Shown here one piece after another: positions 33,453 through 46,200 of a stretch of 64,000 nt of DNA. The position numbers were made by a program, and so were the translations under genes. Positions within the stretch are counted from its first letter, which is position 1. Each line of letters opens with the position of its first letter. The notes under the pieces were generated by a model, which made no database searches, was not told the DNA's origin, and saw only the letters and a list, made by a program, of their open reading frames with translations. The stretch is from the NCBI GenBank assembly GCA_013076295.1, contig RQOL01000930.1, forward strand, positions 37,438 through 101,437. Reading direction: 5' to 3'. Origin of the DNA: Sanderia malayensis. Taxonomy: Eukaryota; Cnidaria; Scyphozoa; Semaeostomeae; Pelagiidae.

Positions 33453-33791
33453 ATGCAACGAACAAGATTCCATCTACTTAGTCATCATAACTATGCATTA
33501 CTTTGCATGTTATGGTTGGTGATTGTTGCAGATGAAGAACATTCGAGTACAAGGCGTGCTGCATTTTCTATTGCACAATCAGATGATGCAACTACGTCAA
33601 GAATTGTAGTTGCAAGCTTACAATCACAAAGCGATTTAGCATGCTCTCAAAAATGTCTCCGAAATGAAAAGTGCAAATTCAAGATATATCATGTTGAAAC
33701 AAAGAAATGCGAGTTGCTTGCATCCATTTATGAAAAGGATTTCATGGATGAAAAGGCAATACCATTCAAGAAAGAAGAGATCCTACATAAA
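33453..33791 (+). CDS. PAN / fibrinogen-like family copy 5, exon 1 only (cut by gap)
   Basis: The 113-codon first exon starts MQRTRFHLLSHHNY with one extra codon against the other copies. The signal peptide (ALLCMLWLVIVA), SSTRR dibasic site and PAN domain (CSQKCLRNEKCKFKI, CELLASIYEKDF) are intact, followed by a good donor AAAGTAAGT. The next two exons are absent: 93 bp into the intron the assembly has 100 Ns, and the sequence beyond is unrelated. Exons 2 and 3 are presumably in the gap or on another contig. The 5' flank resembles that of copy 4. Confidence 0.8.
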
Positions 33792-33884
33792 GTAAGTCAA
33801 ATTAAAACCAAAGTGATTCAGAGTTTCTGTATGACAAACAAAAGTAACAAGTTTGAAATGAGTATCACTGTGTATATATTTACA

Positions 33885-33984
33885 NNNNNNNNNNNNNNNN
33901 NNNNNNNNNNNNNNNNNNNNNNNNNNNNNNNNNNNNNNNNNNNNNNNNNNNNNNNNNNNNNNNNNNNNNNNNNNNNNNNNNNNN
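33885..33984. other. Scaffold gap, 100 N
   Basis: Exactly 100 Ns, a conventional placeholder for a gap of unknown size. It separates the PAN cluster from KATNIP and hides exons 2-3 of PAN copy 5 and probably the KATNIP 5' exons. Confidence 1.
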
Positions 33985-34269
33985 TCGGGCTGGCGACGCC
34001 CCTTGTTTGCCATGCCATTCTAAGTTATCCTCGTTTTTCAAGATGGCTTGCATTTTTATATAGGCAAAATGAGCTTTCGCAGATTTTGCCCTTACAAAAT
34101 TCAAGCGTTCAAAAAACAATGTAATGATTTGGGTCTAATGATTGTATATGATATGTAGTTTATGATGTATACTCTAATATTCTGAAGTATGTCCATTTTT
34201 GTGACATTTTGTTTTGCAATTTTTATCAAATAAGAGTTTAATATAAAACAGCAAATTTTGTTTGTTTAG

Positions 34270-37200
34270 ATCGTTGCCTGAAACGAGACCAAAGGACGAA
34301 GACAAATCTCCAGTTGAAATGATCTCAGGTACACCCAACCACATACAGATATAAACATTTGTAAGAAAATAAGGAAACATACATACGTGCATACTTACAA
34401 CTGGCTTGAAACTGAGTATTTGCACATTCTGAATTATATTTTCTCAGCACCAAGACGACCCAGACCGTTGTCAGCCGCGAGTCGAAAGCAAAGCGACAAC
34501 GATAATCATGATGATGATGATGAGACGAAGCATTATTCAAGTGACGTCATCAATGCCATTCTGCAAGAGAACAAGAGCGTGGCAGCAAACATGCGAGGTA
34601 AGCTATTCACTCTGCACTGACGCTGTTGCAAATACGTAAGAAGTTGTTTGGGAAGCTAGAAACATTTGAACGAAAAACCGTTATGATTATGATCATTATT
34701 GCCATCTGTCTAGCGTGTTACAGATCATTACGTTTTGCTACGTTCTTATTTGATTATGATGTTTATGTTTGCCCCATTTCACAGGCTCTGTCTCCAAATT
34801 TGAGATTGAAAGGGAGACAAAATCAGCCCCACTAGAGCGACCACAGGTTGGTAAAATCTTCCTTTTGCCATCATTTTGCATGATATTTGCTGTATTTCCT
34901 TGATTAGGCGCCCGGTTCGCTTATTAGTTTCAGAATTTTTAAGGAGGCGATTGTTCGAGGGAGGGCTCTTATTGCAACTTCAAGCAGCTTTCATAATTTT
35001 TAACGAAGCAATGTCGAAAAATCTCCAGGAATAAATTACATTTAAATTCAGTTGTAGAGAGGAGGCGCTTATTTCAAAATGTTATTCGGGGAGGGCGTTT
35101 AATTGAGGAAATGTGGTATTCATCTCACTGTAGCATTAGTTAGCATAAGATTATATATATCATCATCAAAGATAGCTTTGATGTCAGTTTTACCAGATGA
35201 AAATAGATCTTTTTGTTTTTGTTTTGTCAGAAATCCGAGTTCTCCACGGAGGGAGACGTGCAAGAGAGGCCAACCTCGATTGCAACTGGATCTGTTGATG
35301 ACGACATGATTGTATCAATTGTTGAAAAGGTTAAAAAAATGAATGCGAAGTACGTTTTTTATTATTGAATCACTCAATTCTGGAATGCTTGATAAAATAG
35401 GTCCAGCCTTGCCACTATTTTAGCATTTTCTTGATTATGTTGCCAGAAATTTCAATGATTTTAGTATTCTGCTTATTAACTACTTTTCTTTTAAAAACTT
35501 GATGTACTGAATTGATGCTTATTGTTGAAATTATATTATCGTACTTATATGATTAAATCCTCTCTTTGTTAGACAGCAGCTTAATCTTTTGAAACTGCTC
35601 TCAAAAGTGGAAGAAGTGGGGCTGACACAGGACGAGATTGCTATTAATTACCTACAAAGTCCCTTTCCTTCTCCCCCAAAGAGAAACACAATCGTCGGAG
35701 AAGGCGCCATCGATGAAACAGATCATGGAGTGACGTTAAACACAACTTTAACTACTGCAATTGCAGATAAAGATCGCAGCGCTGTTTCTACTGCTTCATA
35801 TTCAGATGCACCCGTGGATAGTGTAGATGTTGGTTTATCAAAGAATGCTGCACACATTACTGATACGTCTTCATCGGTTGTCGCATCCATTACAACTGAT
35901 ACTGCCGTATTTACATCTGTTACAGCCAGATCTGCCACTACCAGTCCATCTACTACTGATGCATCTGCTACTCATGCGAAAAGTATCACTGATCAAAAGT
36001 CAGATGTAGTTACAAGTGCAAAGACTCCTTGTGCTTCTGCTAGAGCTGGCAATGATAACTCAACAGTATTTGTCGATGTCTTTTTCGATATCAAGTCAAA
36101 TTGGGGAAATTCTGATATGATTGGTCTAACTGAGGTTAATCTCATCATGTATTTGTATGAAGTTTTGCTCCCTGTTGACCCATCTTAAATAACTAAAGAA
36201 TTGATCTCCGTCTGGGGACTCAGCAGTTTTTTTACAATGGTAGTTTTTCATGCTTTCTAGATTGAGTTTTTCGATGATTTTGGAAAGCGAATTCGTTTAA
36301 AAGATGAAAACATTGAACTATTATCAAACCATATCTGCTATGGTGCTACAAGAAACCTTTCTAATGGAAAAACAAAGGTATGAATAAAACCCCATTTATT
36401 ATTGAGCAATGCTTAGCAACACTTACTTTTGCCAATTTGAGAAACATGGCAACATATTAATATGTTGAGAAGGCAGGTCGGTTTCCTGTTGGTAGGCCAA
36501 CACAAGCTTTAAGCGCGGGATACGGGACATAACGCGAGATACGGGTCTTGCTGCAATGCATTTGTTCCCATTTCACCAAGACTTTGTTAAGTCAATCGGA
36601 ACGAATGATAATCTTGCAACAATGGCTGTCGTTCGAGGTCACGATTAAATTCACATTTAAAAAACGTCTCGGGTTTTGGGGGTAACAAGTTTGCTTTTTA
36701 ATAAATACTAACTGATTCAATTAACCTACATATCAATGCTATTAATTACAAACTAACATATTTCAGTTAACAATTGCTAACTGACAGTTTGCAACGCAAC
36801 TTAGGGCAATATATTTAGGCCAACTTAGGACAATATATTTTGGCCAACTGGGGATTTGGAAGACCCCCAATCGCATACAACTGTATGCGATTGGGGGTCT
36901 TCCAAATCTACGTTCCAAATCTACGTTTGGAATTAATTGCGTGTTTCTACCATTTGTTTTTTACATTTTAGACTACTAAAGAGAAGTACATGTGGAAATG
37001 TCAGCTTAGAGAAAGCGAGCCTGTCAAATTTCTCTTTCACGTTCCCATTGACAGTGGAAAAAAGAAATCTGAATTTGGAATATCGAAAATAGCCGTATGG
37101 AATTATAATAAAAGTCTATACGTAAGTATACAACCAATTATTTATATTATCTGCGTAGAATGTCGCTCTTAATATTTAGAAACCTATTTTTAAAAAAATA

Positions 37201-40200
37201 ATTTTATTCGATTAAGAAAGTACTTGTCCATCCTGTTTTTGGCACTGGAATGCTTCGAGCCCACGCGGGCAGCGTTTGTAGCTTTCGAAGATCAGCCCAT
37301 TGATCAGTCTACCCATGGGACTATTTTGTCTTATTCTCACCCAAAGTATCGTTTGCTATTAAGTATGAAACAATGAAGCATAAGGGCACCCCAAAAGTAT
37401 GGTCACGGGTTCGAGTCTCGTCACGACAGGTTTCACGTTCTAATTATTGGTTTTATTTTTATTTCAACTTTGTGTATGTTTTATAATTTTTATTCACCTC
37501 CTAAGTAATTGCATTCAATCGACCATTGCATCCAAATCCCAACCTGTATTTAAATCACAGGACTATTTGTGACTGAAGCAGGATTTGAACTCTCGACCAT
37601 TCGAGGAACTTTGTTTAGTGTACAACTATTTATCCACTGTGCCATCTGCCCACCACCACCCCCAATTTCACAAGCCTATTAAATACTTAAGGGCCACCCA
37701 AAAGGTCTTGCGTTCGAGTCCCACCATAGCCTTATGTTTTTATATAGCATTTAATTATATCATATTATTGGCGTTTTTGTTAGGACTTGAATGTTGGTGC
37801 AAAGGAAGTTGAAATTAGCGTGAATGGGACAAATATTTGGCAAGGAATTATAGAAAAGGTGCTTAAGAATGATTGTTTAAGAATTATTCAGAAGTCATAT
37901 ACATTTAAATTTGAGTTTAAAAAGCTTTTATTCCTGATTCGATGCTTGCTCGTATTAATTCTGAAATGTTTTTTTGCAGGGCTGTGGTAATCAAGTCTTC
38001 GATTATAGCAGAATAATCAATCTTAGCTCGGAAGACGAATCCGAAATCCACGAGAAAAAGGTAATATATTATATCGTGCTTCATAGTGAGTAAATTTTAC
38101 ATATGTGCCCTCATCTCAGTCTTGCACTGTCCTTTGTTTAATTCTTGATTCATTTAAGCCACGCTTAGCTTATGCCGCCTGACACTTGCCCTCGTCTAGC
38201 ATAACATCAGTTCAAATTTGTCTTCAATCGCACATTGATTTGCCTTAGATCATAAAATCGGAGAGATGCAAGACTGCAACCTTGACAAGAGATGCTAAAA
38301 CATTGGAAGGCTTGCCCAAAATTGACACAAACACCACCAGGTTTGCTAAAACGTCTTTGCCTCCTACTCGACACCATTATTGCATGATATAGAGAATCAA
38401 TCTATTCTCTTTCTGATGCAATTTTAATCCGCCATTTCTTTATTTTTAGATGTCCTGCAGAATTTCACGATGATTCAAAAACCGAAGACGTGACAAAATT
38501 TGCACCCAGACCTCCATCAGAAGATAAGAGACTGCAGACATGTGGGAAGTCTTCTCTGTTTCCAAGGAAGTCGACACCAATCGACAGTACATCAACAACT
38601 GAAACTACAGTGCTTCAGTCAAGGCGAGAGCACGTCACATGTTATATTCATTCCCTAGTATAATAGTTGTTCTTAATATGCTACACTTTTTTAATGTCTC
38701 TAGCCTAGAGTTACTCTGAATCAATGCTTAACAACCAAGGACCGCCATCTTGCTAAAGTTCTTCTATCATGTTCTTTTGCTTATTCATGTCTTTTCCCCA
38801 TGATGGGGAGTGCAATATTGGTTTATTGTTGTTACTGCTAATTTGTTTTTGCAGGTCGATTTCAACTCCAAATTTGCCTTCTGATGTAGCAAGTCCAGTT
38901 TTTTCAGATCCATGCAGAAGGTAAAAGATTGAGATCACAAGTTCTATTTCTGCTTTCAACAAACTCCACTGTACTATCTATTATTGCGAATACACTATTT
39001 TCCTGCTTGTACTGTTTTGAAGTATACTAATTGCTGTCGATTAATTTGAGTTCTTACGCATTGCAGGCAACACCAGCTGACTCCAGACCTGCATTTGAAA
39101 CTGTCTTCAGAACTAGATTCAGATGCAAGCAAGAAGAGTTCCAAACCAATTTGGCTTCCAGGTAAATGATCAACAATGGACCCAGCAATCTTTTCCATTA
39201 CTTGATGTATATCAGTTCGTTAGTGTCCTTTATATTTATACATCTGCTGATAGAATACATCTGTCAAGATTTCATTATATTGAGCAGTTGAAGAGACAAC
39301 ATGTTTAGCTTGTTACAATGTAGATCATCCAGGTTTAATTGCATTGTAAATTAACGAACAAACCAGCATTGCAATGCATGTTTTTCAATGTAATCAATTT
39401 CATCGGCAGATTCGAAAGAGAAGCAGCCTAAACCGACGATTGACGACTTGGTAATTCTAGAGCCCAGACCTCGATCCAGACCAAGCAGTGGTCGTCGCGC
39501 AGCTTTAGATTCCCCCGCAGAGGTAAAAGAAAGTCGCGTGACGTCATCAAGAAGGAGAGACACGAAGGAAGATGCGGATGAATCCGCAAAGGTTTGTGAT
39601 TCATGTTTCAAACTCTCACACTTCTGTCAGCTATTTGGTTTGTATAACAGTTTCATGCTGTAGCTTATGTTATGATGCAATATCGTGGAACCTGGAGTTT
39701 TTCGGCATACAGTACTAAGTACTTGCTCCTGTAAAGCTTTTCATAATAGTACCAGTCAATTTCGTTTTCTCATTTTTTTTAGAAGTCGGCCAGCCGAAGA
39801 CAAAACAGATCGAGAAATCAATCCCCACGAATGTCACCAGAATCGAACGAATCGAAGGTGTCAGGCAGAAAGAAGTTCAGAGAAATGCTTGACATTGAGC
39901 TTGAACAGTCTTTCAAGTCTATTGATCAGTTTCAACACTCTCATCTTGGTAGAATAACAGCCAATATTGACTTGGATCAAGAAGGTATGTTTCAGTAGTT
40001 TTGACCCTTGGTCAAGAAAGTAGCATTCACCTGGTTGAGCTCTTAATAGCACATAGTTTGTTAACCTGATGGAGCTCTTAAGCAACTCGCCAAGTTTGTT
40101 CATAGCACATAACTGGCTCATCAAGGTTTTACATAGCTCACGAGAGTAAAGAATAGCTCACTAAGGTCTTGAATAAACTCTTTTGATAGCATAATAAGGC

Positions 40201-43200
40201 CTCAAATAGCTCATCAAATGAAACATTGTATGTAGTTGTATCTGCTTCAAGGTTGAGTTGTCTCTGCTTCAACTCTGTACTTGTTATGTATGTTGGGGTA
40301 TGTGTTAGCGCCCTCAGTTTGGGTGTGGATCAGGGTGGATCTATTTGTTACTTGTTATATGAATTGTAAACAGCCCAGCAGGGATTTTGGTTAAGTAATG
40401 AAAACTAGAAGTGACATTTGACTGCTTGCCTTTATATTTGAGATATCATAGGGATCGAAGGTTGTTTATATTTGAAGCAATGTTGTGCGGTATGGCTAAA
40501 TTAAATTATTGTGTTTGTTTTCGTTTGAAGGTGATGCATTGGATTTGCTCATTCGACAAGCCAAACTAATTGAATCAAGTGACGATATCAAGGATGAAAC
40601 CGGAGACAATCCGAACGCAGATAGTCAAGAAGCGTAAGTTCCACTGCAGATTTACCCCTTGCATGTACATCATGTCACAGGGCTAAGAATACAATTGTCT
40701 AGCATACCCGGGGGTAAAGATTACTTGTTGCAAGTGTTTGATTACACTTGTTTGTGTTAGCTTGGGTAGAAGGCTGGGCTATTGGCTGCTGTTTCAACTG
40801 TGTTTTTTGTTTTATAGAGAGCTGTTTGAAATCCCTACCCTACCAAAAGGCCGACAACTTGTGCTCAATTTGAAGACCACGTGGGGTGATCGGCATTACG
40901 TTGGACTGAATGGCATCGAAGTATTCACAAATACCGGAGAACTTGCTCGAATAACAGAGGTGAGCATAATATAGAAGTGTGAAGATACATTATTGAAAGA
41001 ATTCCAAATCATTGTCTCTTATCTTATCGGTAACTCTTTTTTTCAATTTCCATGACTTCTATTACGCAAAGTGTCTCGTTATTGATGTTAGATTTGCTCG
41101 TTTTTTACAGATCTCAGCTGAACCTGCCGACATAAACATCCTCGCAGAATACGAACACGACCCAAGAGTTGTATCAAATCTTACTGACGGAGTCTATATG
41201 ACCAGGTGATCATTTATCTTCCGAGATTGATAACATGCTGTTAATGTCCACTGCAAGATTAATAACATGTTGTGTGTGTCCACTGTTTGTATGACATTGT
41301 TCGTGGGATCTCATGCGCACTGTTCTGCATTGATGTTAACTATGAAAATGGGAATGTGCTACAAGGACCTGTTATATTATTGATGTTAATTGCAAACAAT
41401 ATCAGAGGTTATACTTTTAGTTGCTGTTTCTCTAGTTGTTTCTGTTAGAGACTATGATGTATCATGTTGGCTGTATTCCATTTGAAAAGCCTCTGTCTCA
41501 TTCTCAATACTCGCCTCCTTTTGATAAATTGTTTTCTATTTGCAGAGATGACATGCATCTGTGGCTGGCACCCTTTACTGCTGGTGGAAACCATCTTGTT
41601 AAAATGAAGTTTGAACGAGAGATAAACATTGCAATGCTTCGCATATGGGTAAGTGACCACGTTACTTTATTCGATTCCTCGAAATTGGTCAACTCTTTAT
41701 GCTGCTTACTGTTAGAAATTGTCACTTATTGTTTTAGCCTTGTAAACCAACGACTTATAATGACTAGGCTTAAAATCTTTGATATCTTGTGATATGAAAG
41801 GTTTTGATACGTTACAAAATATTATCCGTATATTATAGATATACTTTTATATAGAGGTGATATACAGTACAAGATATAAAGAGCTTTTAAATAATAATAT
41901 CATACATGAATGAACCACAATAAGACTAATTTATTGGTTCAATGCTGAGACTCTTGGTGTTCGATCTTCAAATTGCATATTGCATAAGTTAGTCTTATTC
42001 TGTCTTATTCGTATATGGTATTATAAGGACAAAATATAAGTATGTACATGTATTATATTTTATTATCTAGTAATCTGTATATATGCTTTGAATTTCTTTT
42101 GTAGAACTACAATAAGTCAAGAATCCATTCAACTCGTGGTGCAAAGGATGTTGAAATAACTTTAGATAATTCTCTGATTTTCAAAGGAGAAATTGCAAGG
42201 TGAGCGTTACATTTAAACCCAACATTAAATCTTGTTTTTTCTTATCTATTTCGAGATTAGTAGTTCCACCAATCAAATCAGACAATTTTAACCACGTAAA
42301 TACAATTGCTAGAAAATAATTTCATTGCTATAAATGCTACGTATATTGCACAAGAGATAATCGGAGTGAATGACACAGGACCTTTACCGAAGTCTTTTTC
42401 CTTTAGGGCGAGCGGAATCCTTTCAAAGGAGTCTGAGCCATACGGAGATGTAAGCACCCATTTGTTTATAGCCCTCTATATATTATCACCTAGTTAAATA
42501 TCTAGTGTTCATTTATGCCTGGTAGCTTTGTTTGTTCTTTGGTATATTTATTAGCATCTGGCATCCATCTAACGGGTAGCACCATCACAACATTGGCTTT
42601 TTTCATTAGATCATTGTCCTTTATTGCAGATAATCCTTTTTACAACAGATTATGATATTCTTGAAGCTGTATCTCGGAATGATTTCACCTATGAATATGA
42701 CATTGCAGAAGACGAAGAGAAAATGATGTTGTCTGTTGAATCAGAGAGACCAAAGACCGCTGATCAAGGAGACAGCTTTGTAAGGATATACCTGCTTCTC
42801 TAGTTCGCCAATAAGTTGCCATTTCGAATAATCCCCCGGTTTTACAGTAGACACCCGCGTATAAGAACCTGTGAATTCTGCATCATCCAGCCTATTGTTC
42901 AACTACAGTAGCCTGTTGTCCTATTGTTTTGAGCAGGGATTTCAGCCTGGAAGGTTCTTAACCCACTGGTTCTTATATGCGGGTGTTTACTGTATCTCAT
43001 TGTTTCGTTTTGATTGTATAGCCACCTTTCGATGCCTCAATCTATAACAGATTGGTTTCCTAATAGAGTAGCCTATTTATCTTCATTTTTCAATTCGTAA
43101 ATATTGGCTGTTATATCCAGTCATCGTTGTTCTGTAATGCCCACTTATTTTCATACACTGTTTTCACATACTGTTTTCTCATGCCTTTTCTAATAAAGGT

Positions 43201-46200
43201 CTTATTTTCTCAACACTTCTCTTCTTCTTACAGGATCACTTAGAAAGACCATTTACTTGTGCAAAATCAAGACCCAATACGAACGGTAGTTTACACAGCA
43301 CGTTACTACAACTAATTTTGCCCCAGGTTTCTTATTTAAGATAAAGTTTGTTAATTATTATTATTTTTGCTTGATTAGAATTACATGAAGATGAAGCGAC
43401 TAAAAAAGATAATCTGGATTTCACAGGGAGAAGTATGAAATTTTACATTCAAGAGACAAAATTAAACTTGTTTTGACCCCGTTACAGCAAAGATACTTTT
43501 CATTAGCTTCGAACATACTTTTTAAATTGTGATTGAGAAGGAAAACTTGATCACTATTGAGCCATAGTTTTAGTTATTCTCAGCATTTCGTAACCCAATA
43601 ATCGTTCTTAGCTTTTCCCCTAATGTAATCATTACCCAAACGTGGTTTCAAGCACGAGTTGAGTCATAATGAACTGATGGTATGTTTAATTATTTTTTTA
43701 GCAATTAAGATCAACTTCACACAGACGTGGGGAGATGAGTATTATCTTGGCTTAACTGGTTTACAGATTCTTGGAGACAATTTTGAGCCTTTGAACATTG
43801 AGCTTGACTGGTTGTTTGTAAGTTGTGCTTTTTATCTTTGAATGCGTTATCGTCCTTCTATACGTCTATACCCAACTTCACTTCATTATTATCTGGTTAA
43901 CAGTCTACCCAAATCATCGCGAGTTCTACTCTCTTTGTAATAGCTCCATGTACCGTATTTCCTCTAATTAGTGCCCCCCCTCTTTTATCCGCCCCCTCCA
44001 ATAAGCGCCCACCTTGACATCAAAAGTGTGAACTAATTCTTACATTTTCACTGTTTTGTTCAAATAATTTTGCAAAATATTTTTTTAACTTTGCAAAATA
44101 TTTAATAAACGCCCGGGCGCTTATTAGAGGAAATACGGTACTTTGTTTCCATATATCGTCAAAAAATGCAATTACTGAGCATTAAAACTGCAGCCGAAAT
44201 TTAAACCTTTTTACATTTCCTCACGAGGGTTTTGAACCCTACCAGGTTCAGCTAACTTAGAACAGTGTGAGACATTTTATCCACTGTTCTATTTGCCCAC
44301 CCCCTCCCCTAATTTCACAAGACTATTTTATATTTAAAAGCCACCCCGAAGGTCTTGTGTTCGAAACCCGCTCTATCCCACGTTATTTTATATTTAAGAA
44401 TAAAAAAATAATATACTTTTAGGCATCTCCACGCGATTTGAATGATTTGGAAGATTATGATGATGATGACAGAACACTGGATAAGTACGCTCTTACTGCT
44501 ATACTCAAATTATCTTTTGAATATGATTTTGTTTTACATTAAGCATATATCATGTGTATACTTGCATTATTATATATGATGCATTGCCTGATACCATGGC
44601 AAGATCTTTATATAAAAGCTATTTTAATGTTTGCTTCCACAGACTAATAGATCATGAAAATGTGACTACTTCGGACGAGCATATGTGGATGATTCCGTTT
44701 TCAGAAGGATGTGATCACCTTCTTACAATAACATTTCCCAGAGTCCATCTCTTCACTGGTATACGTGTATGGAATTACAACAAGAGCCTCGATGATACCT
44801 ACAGAGGGGTAAGAAAAGAACAATACCTACTATTCATTCCTTACTTTAATTGCAAACGATTTGGAATGATCGTTTTCTCCTATTTTTCTGTTTTTCTCGA
44901 GGGGTGTAATTCTGTTTACATTGTGTATTTCAGGCAAAGAGTATGCAGTTGTTTATTGATGATAAAGAGATTTCTCCCGATGGTGGATTCTTGTTACGGA
45001 AAGGTAAGACAGGCCACATGTACTCCATCTTCTACCTGTAGCCAATGCGTTTATAGATTGAGGCATAAACTCTGGTCAAGTATAGAATGCCCATGTCAAA
45101 CAAGTATCCTCACATGGGAATGTTACAACCGTATCATTATAGTATAAGAGTGTAAAATAGTGTAAATGAAGTATCATGGTTTAGAAATGTAATGGAAGTA
45201 TTATGATGTAAAAATTAGTTTTGTGAAATTGATAGCCTATATTGTTTCGTAGGGCCGGGACACTGTCATTTCGATTTTGCCCAAGACATCCTTTTCGACC
45301 AAACCGAAGAGGAATTAGAAAAGATAGAAAAATCAAGACTGGCTGCAGAGAAAAGGTAAAATTCTATTTCTATATATGGCTTACTATATATGCCATAGCA
45401 GGCCTGAAACCGTATGTTACACCTTGTGCTGAACTACATGTAATTAAAAAAATATGGAATTCAGCCAGAAGGGGGGAGGGTTAAAGTGAAATATCTAAGC
45501 CCAGTGAGCCTTGAATTTATATTAAGTGAATAACAGTAACAGTTGCATGTTTATCTGTCGAGCATTTGCAGTTATTCTTGCCACATGTTTATGTTCATTT
45601 GGATCACGTTTTGTTTTACAGGAATATTTTAAGACAAGAGAAAAACATCGCTGACTACGAAACTATACTGTTGCCAACTGGCTGTATCCTTTGATATTAC
45701 TAGTACGTATGTTTGATTGACTCTGGTAGACCTTATTAGTGCATCATACTAGTAGACAACAAGTAATACTTTGTTATACTTAGTGCTTTTTGAATCAAAA
45801 GTAAGTTGCAGTATGAGGCAGATGCAAGGGATCAGATGTTTGGTTCATCATCATATGAATAGTTGGTTATGTTGTCATTTCACTGTTTTTCCATTGGGAA
45901 ATCAAGCAATCTATTCAAATAGGCTATGATAATCAGTTGACTAATTTAAAACCGGAATGCCACAAGTTTCCATTGTGATTCCTTGATTATTTCTGCAGTT
46001 GTTTTCCAGTTACGATTATTCTCCACTTGGGGAGATCCGTATTATATAGGACTGAATGGCCTAGAACTTTACGACGAACAAGGACAGAAAATTCCACTCG
46101 ATGAAAACAGTATCCTCTTCTATATTTGCATCTTATACTAATTCCATTGTTTAATTTAATTTCACGACATCCCAAGGTCATCGAGCTTTGCTGCAAATAA

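Noticed and set aside
35723..35938. Minus-strand frame within the long KATNIP exon
   Set aside because: Shadow of the Ser/Thr-rich coding exon on the plus strand.
37380..37432. tRNA gene suggested by GGGTTCGAGTCTCGT
   Set aside because: No matching A box at tRNA distance and no clover-leaf; it fits the SINE family.
38450..38854. GC-AG intron after the KATNIP exon ending near 38630
   Set aside because: Both a GC donor (TCAAG/GCGAGA) and a slightly upstream GT donor (CTTCA/GTCAAG) keep the frame, so a non-canonical intron is not required.
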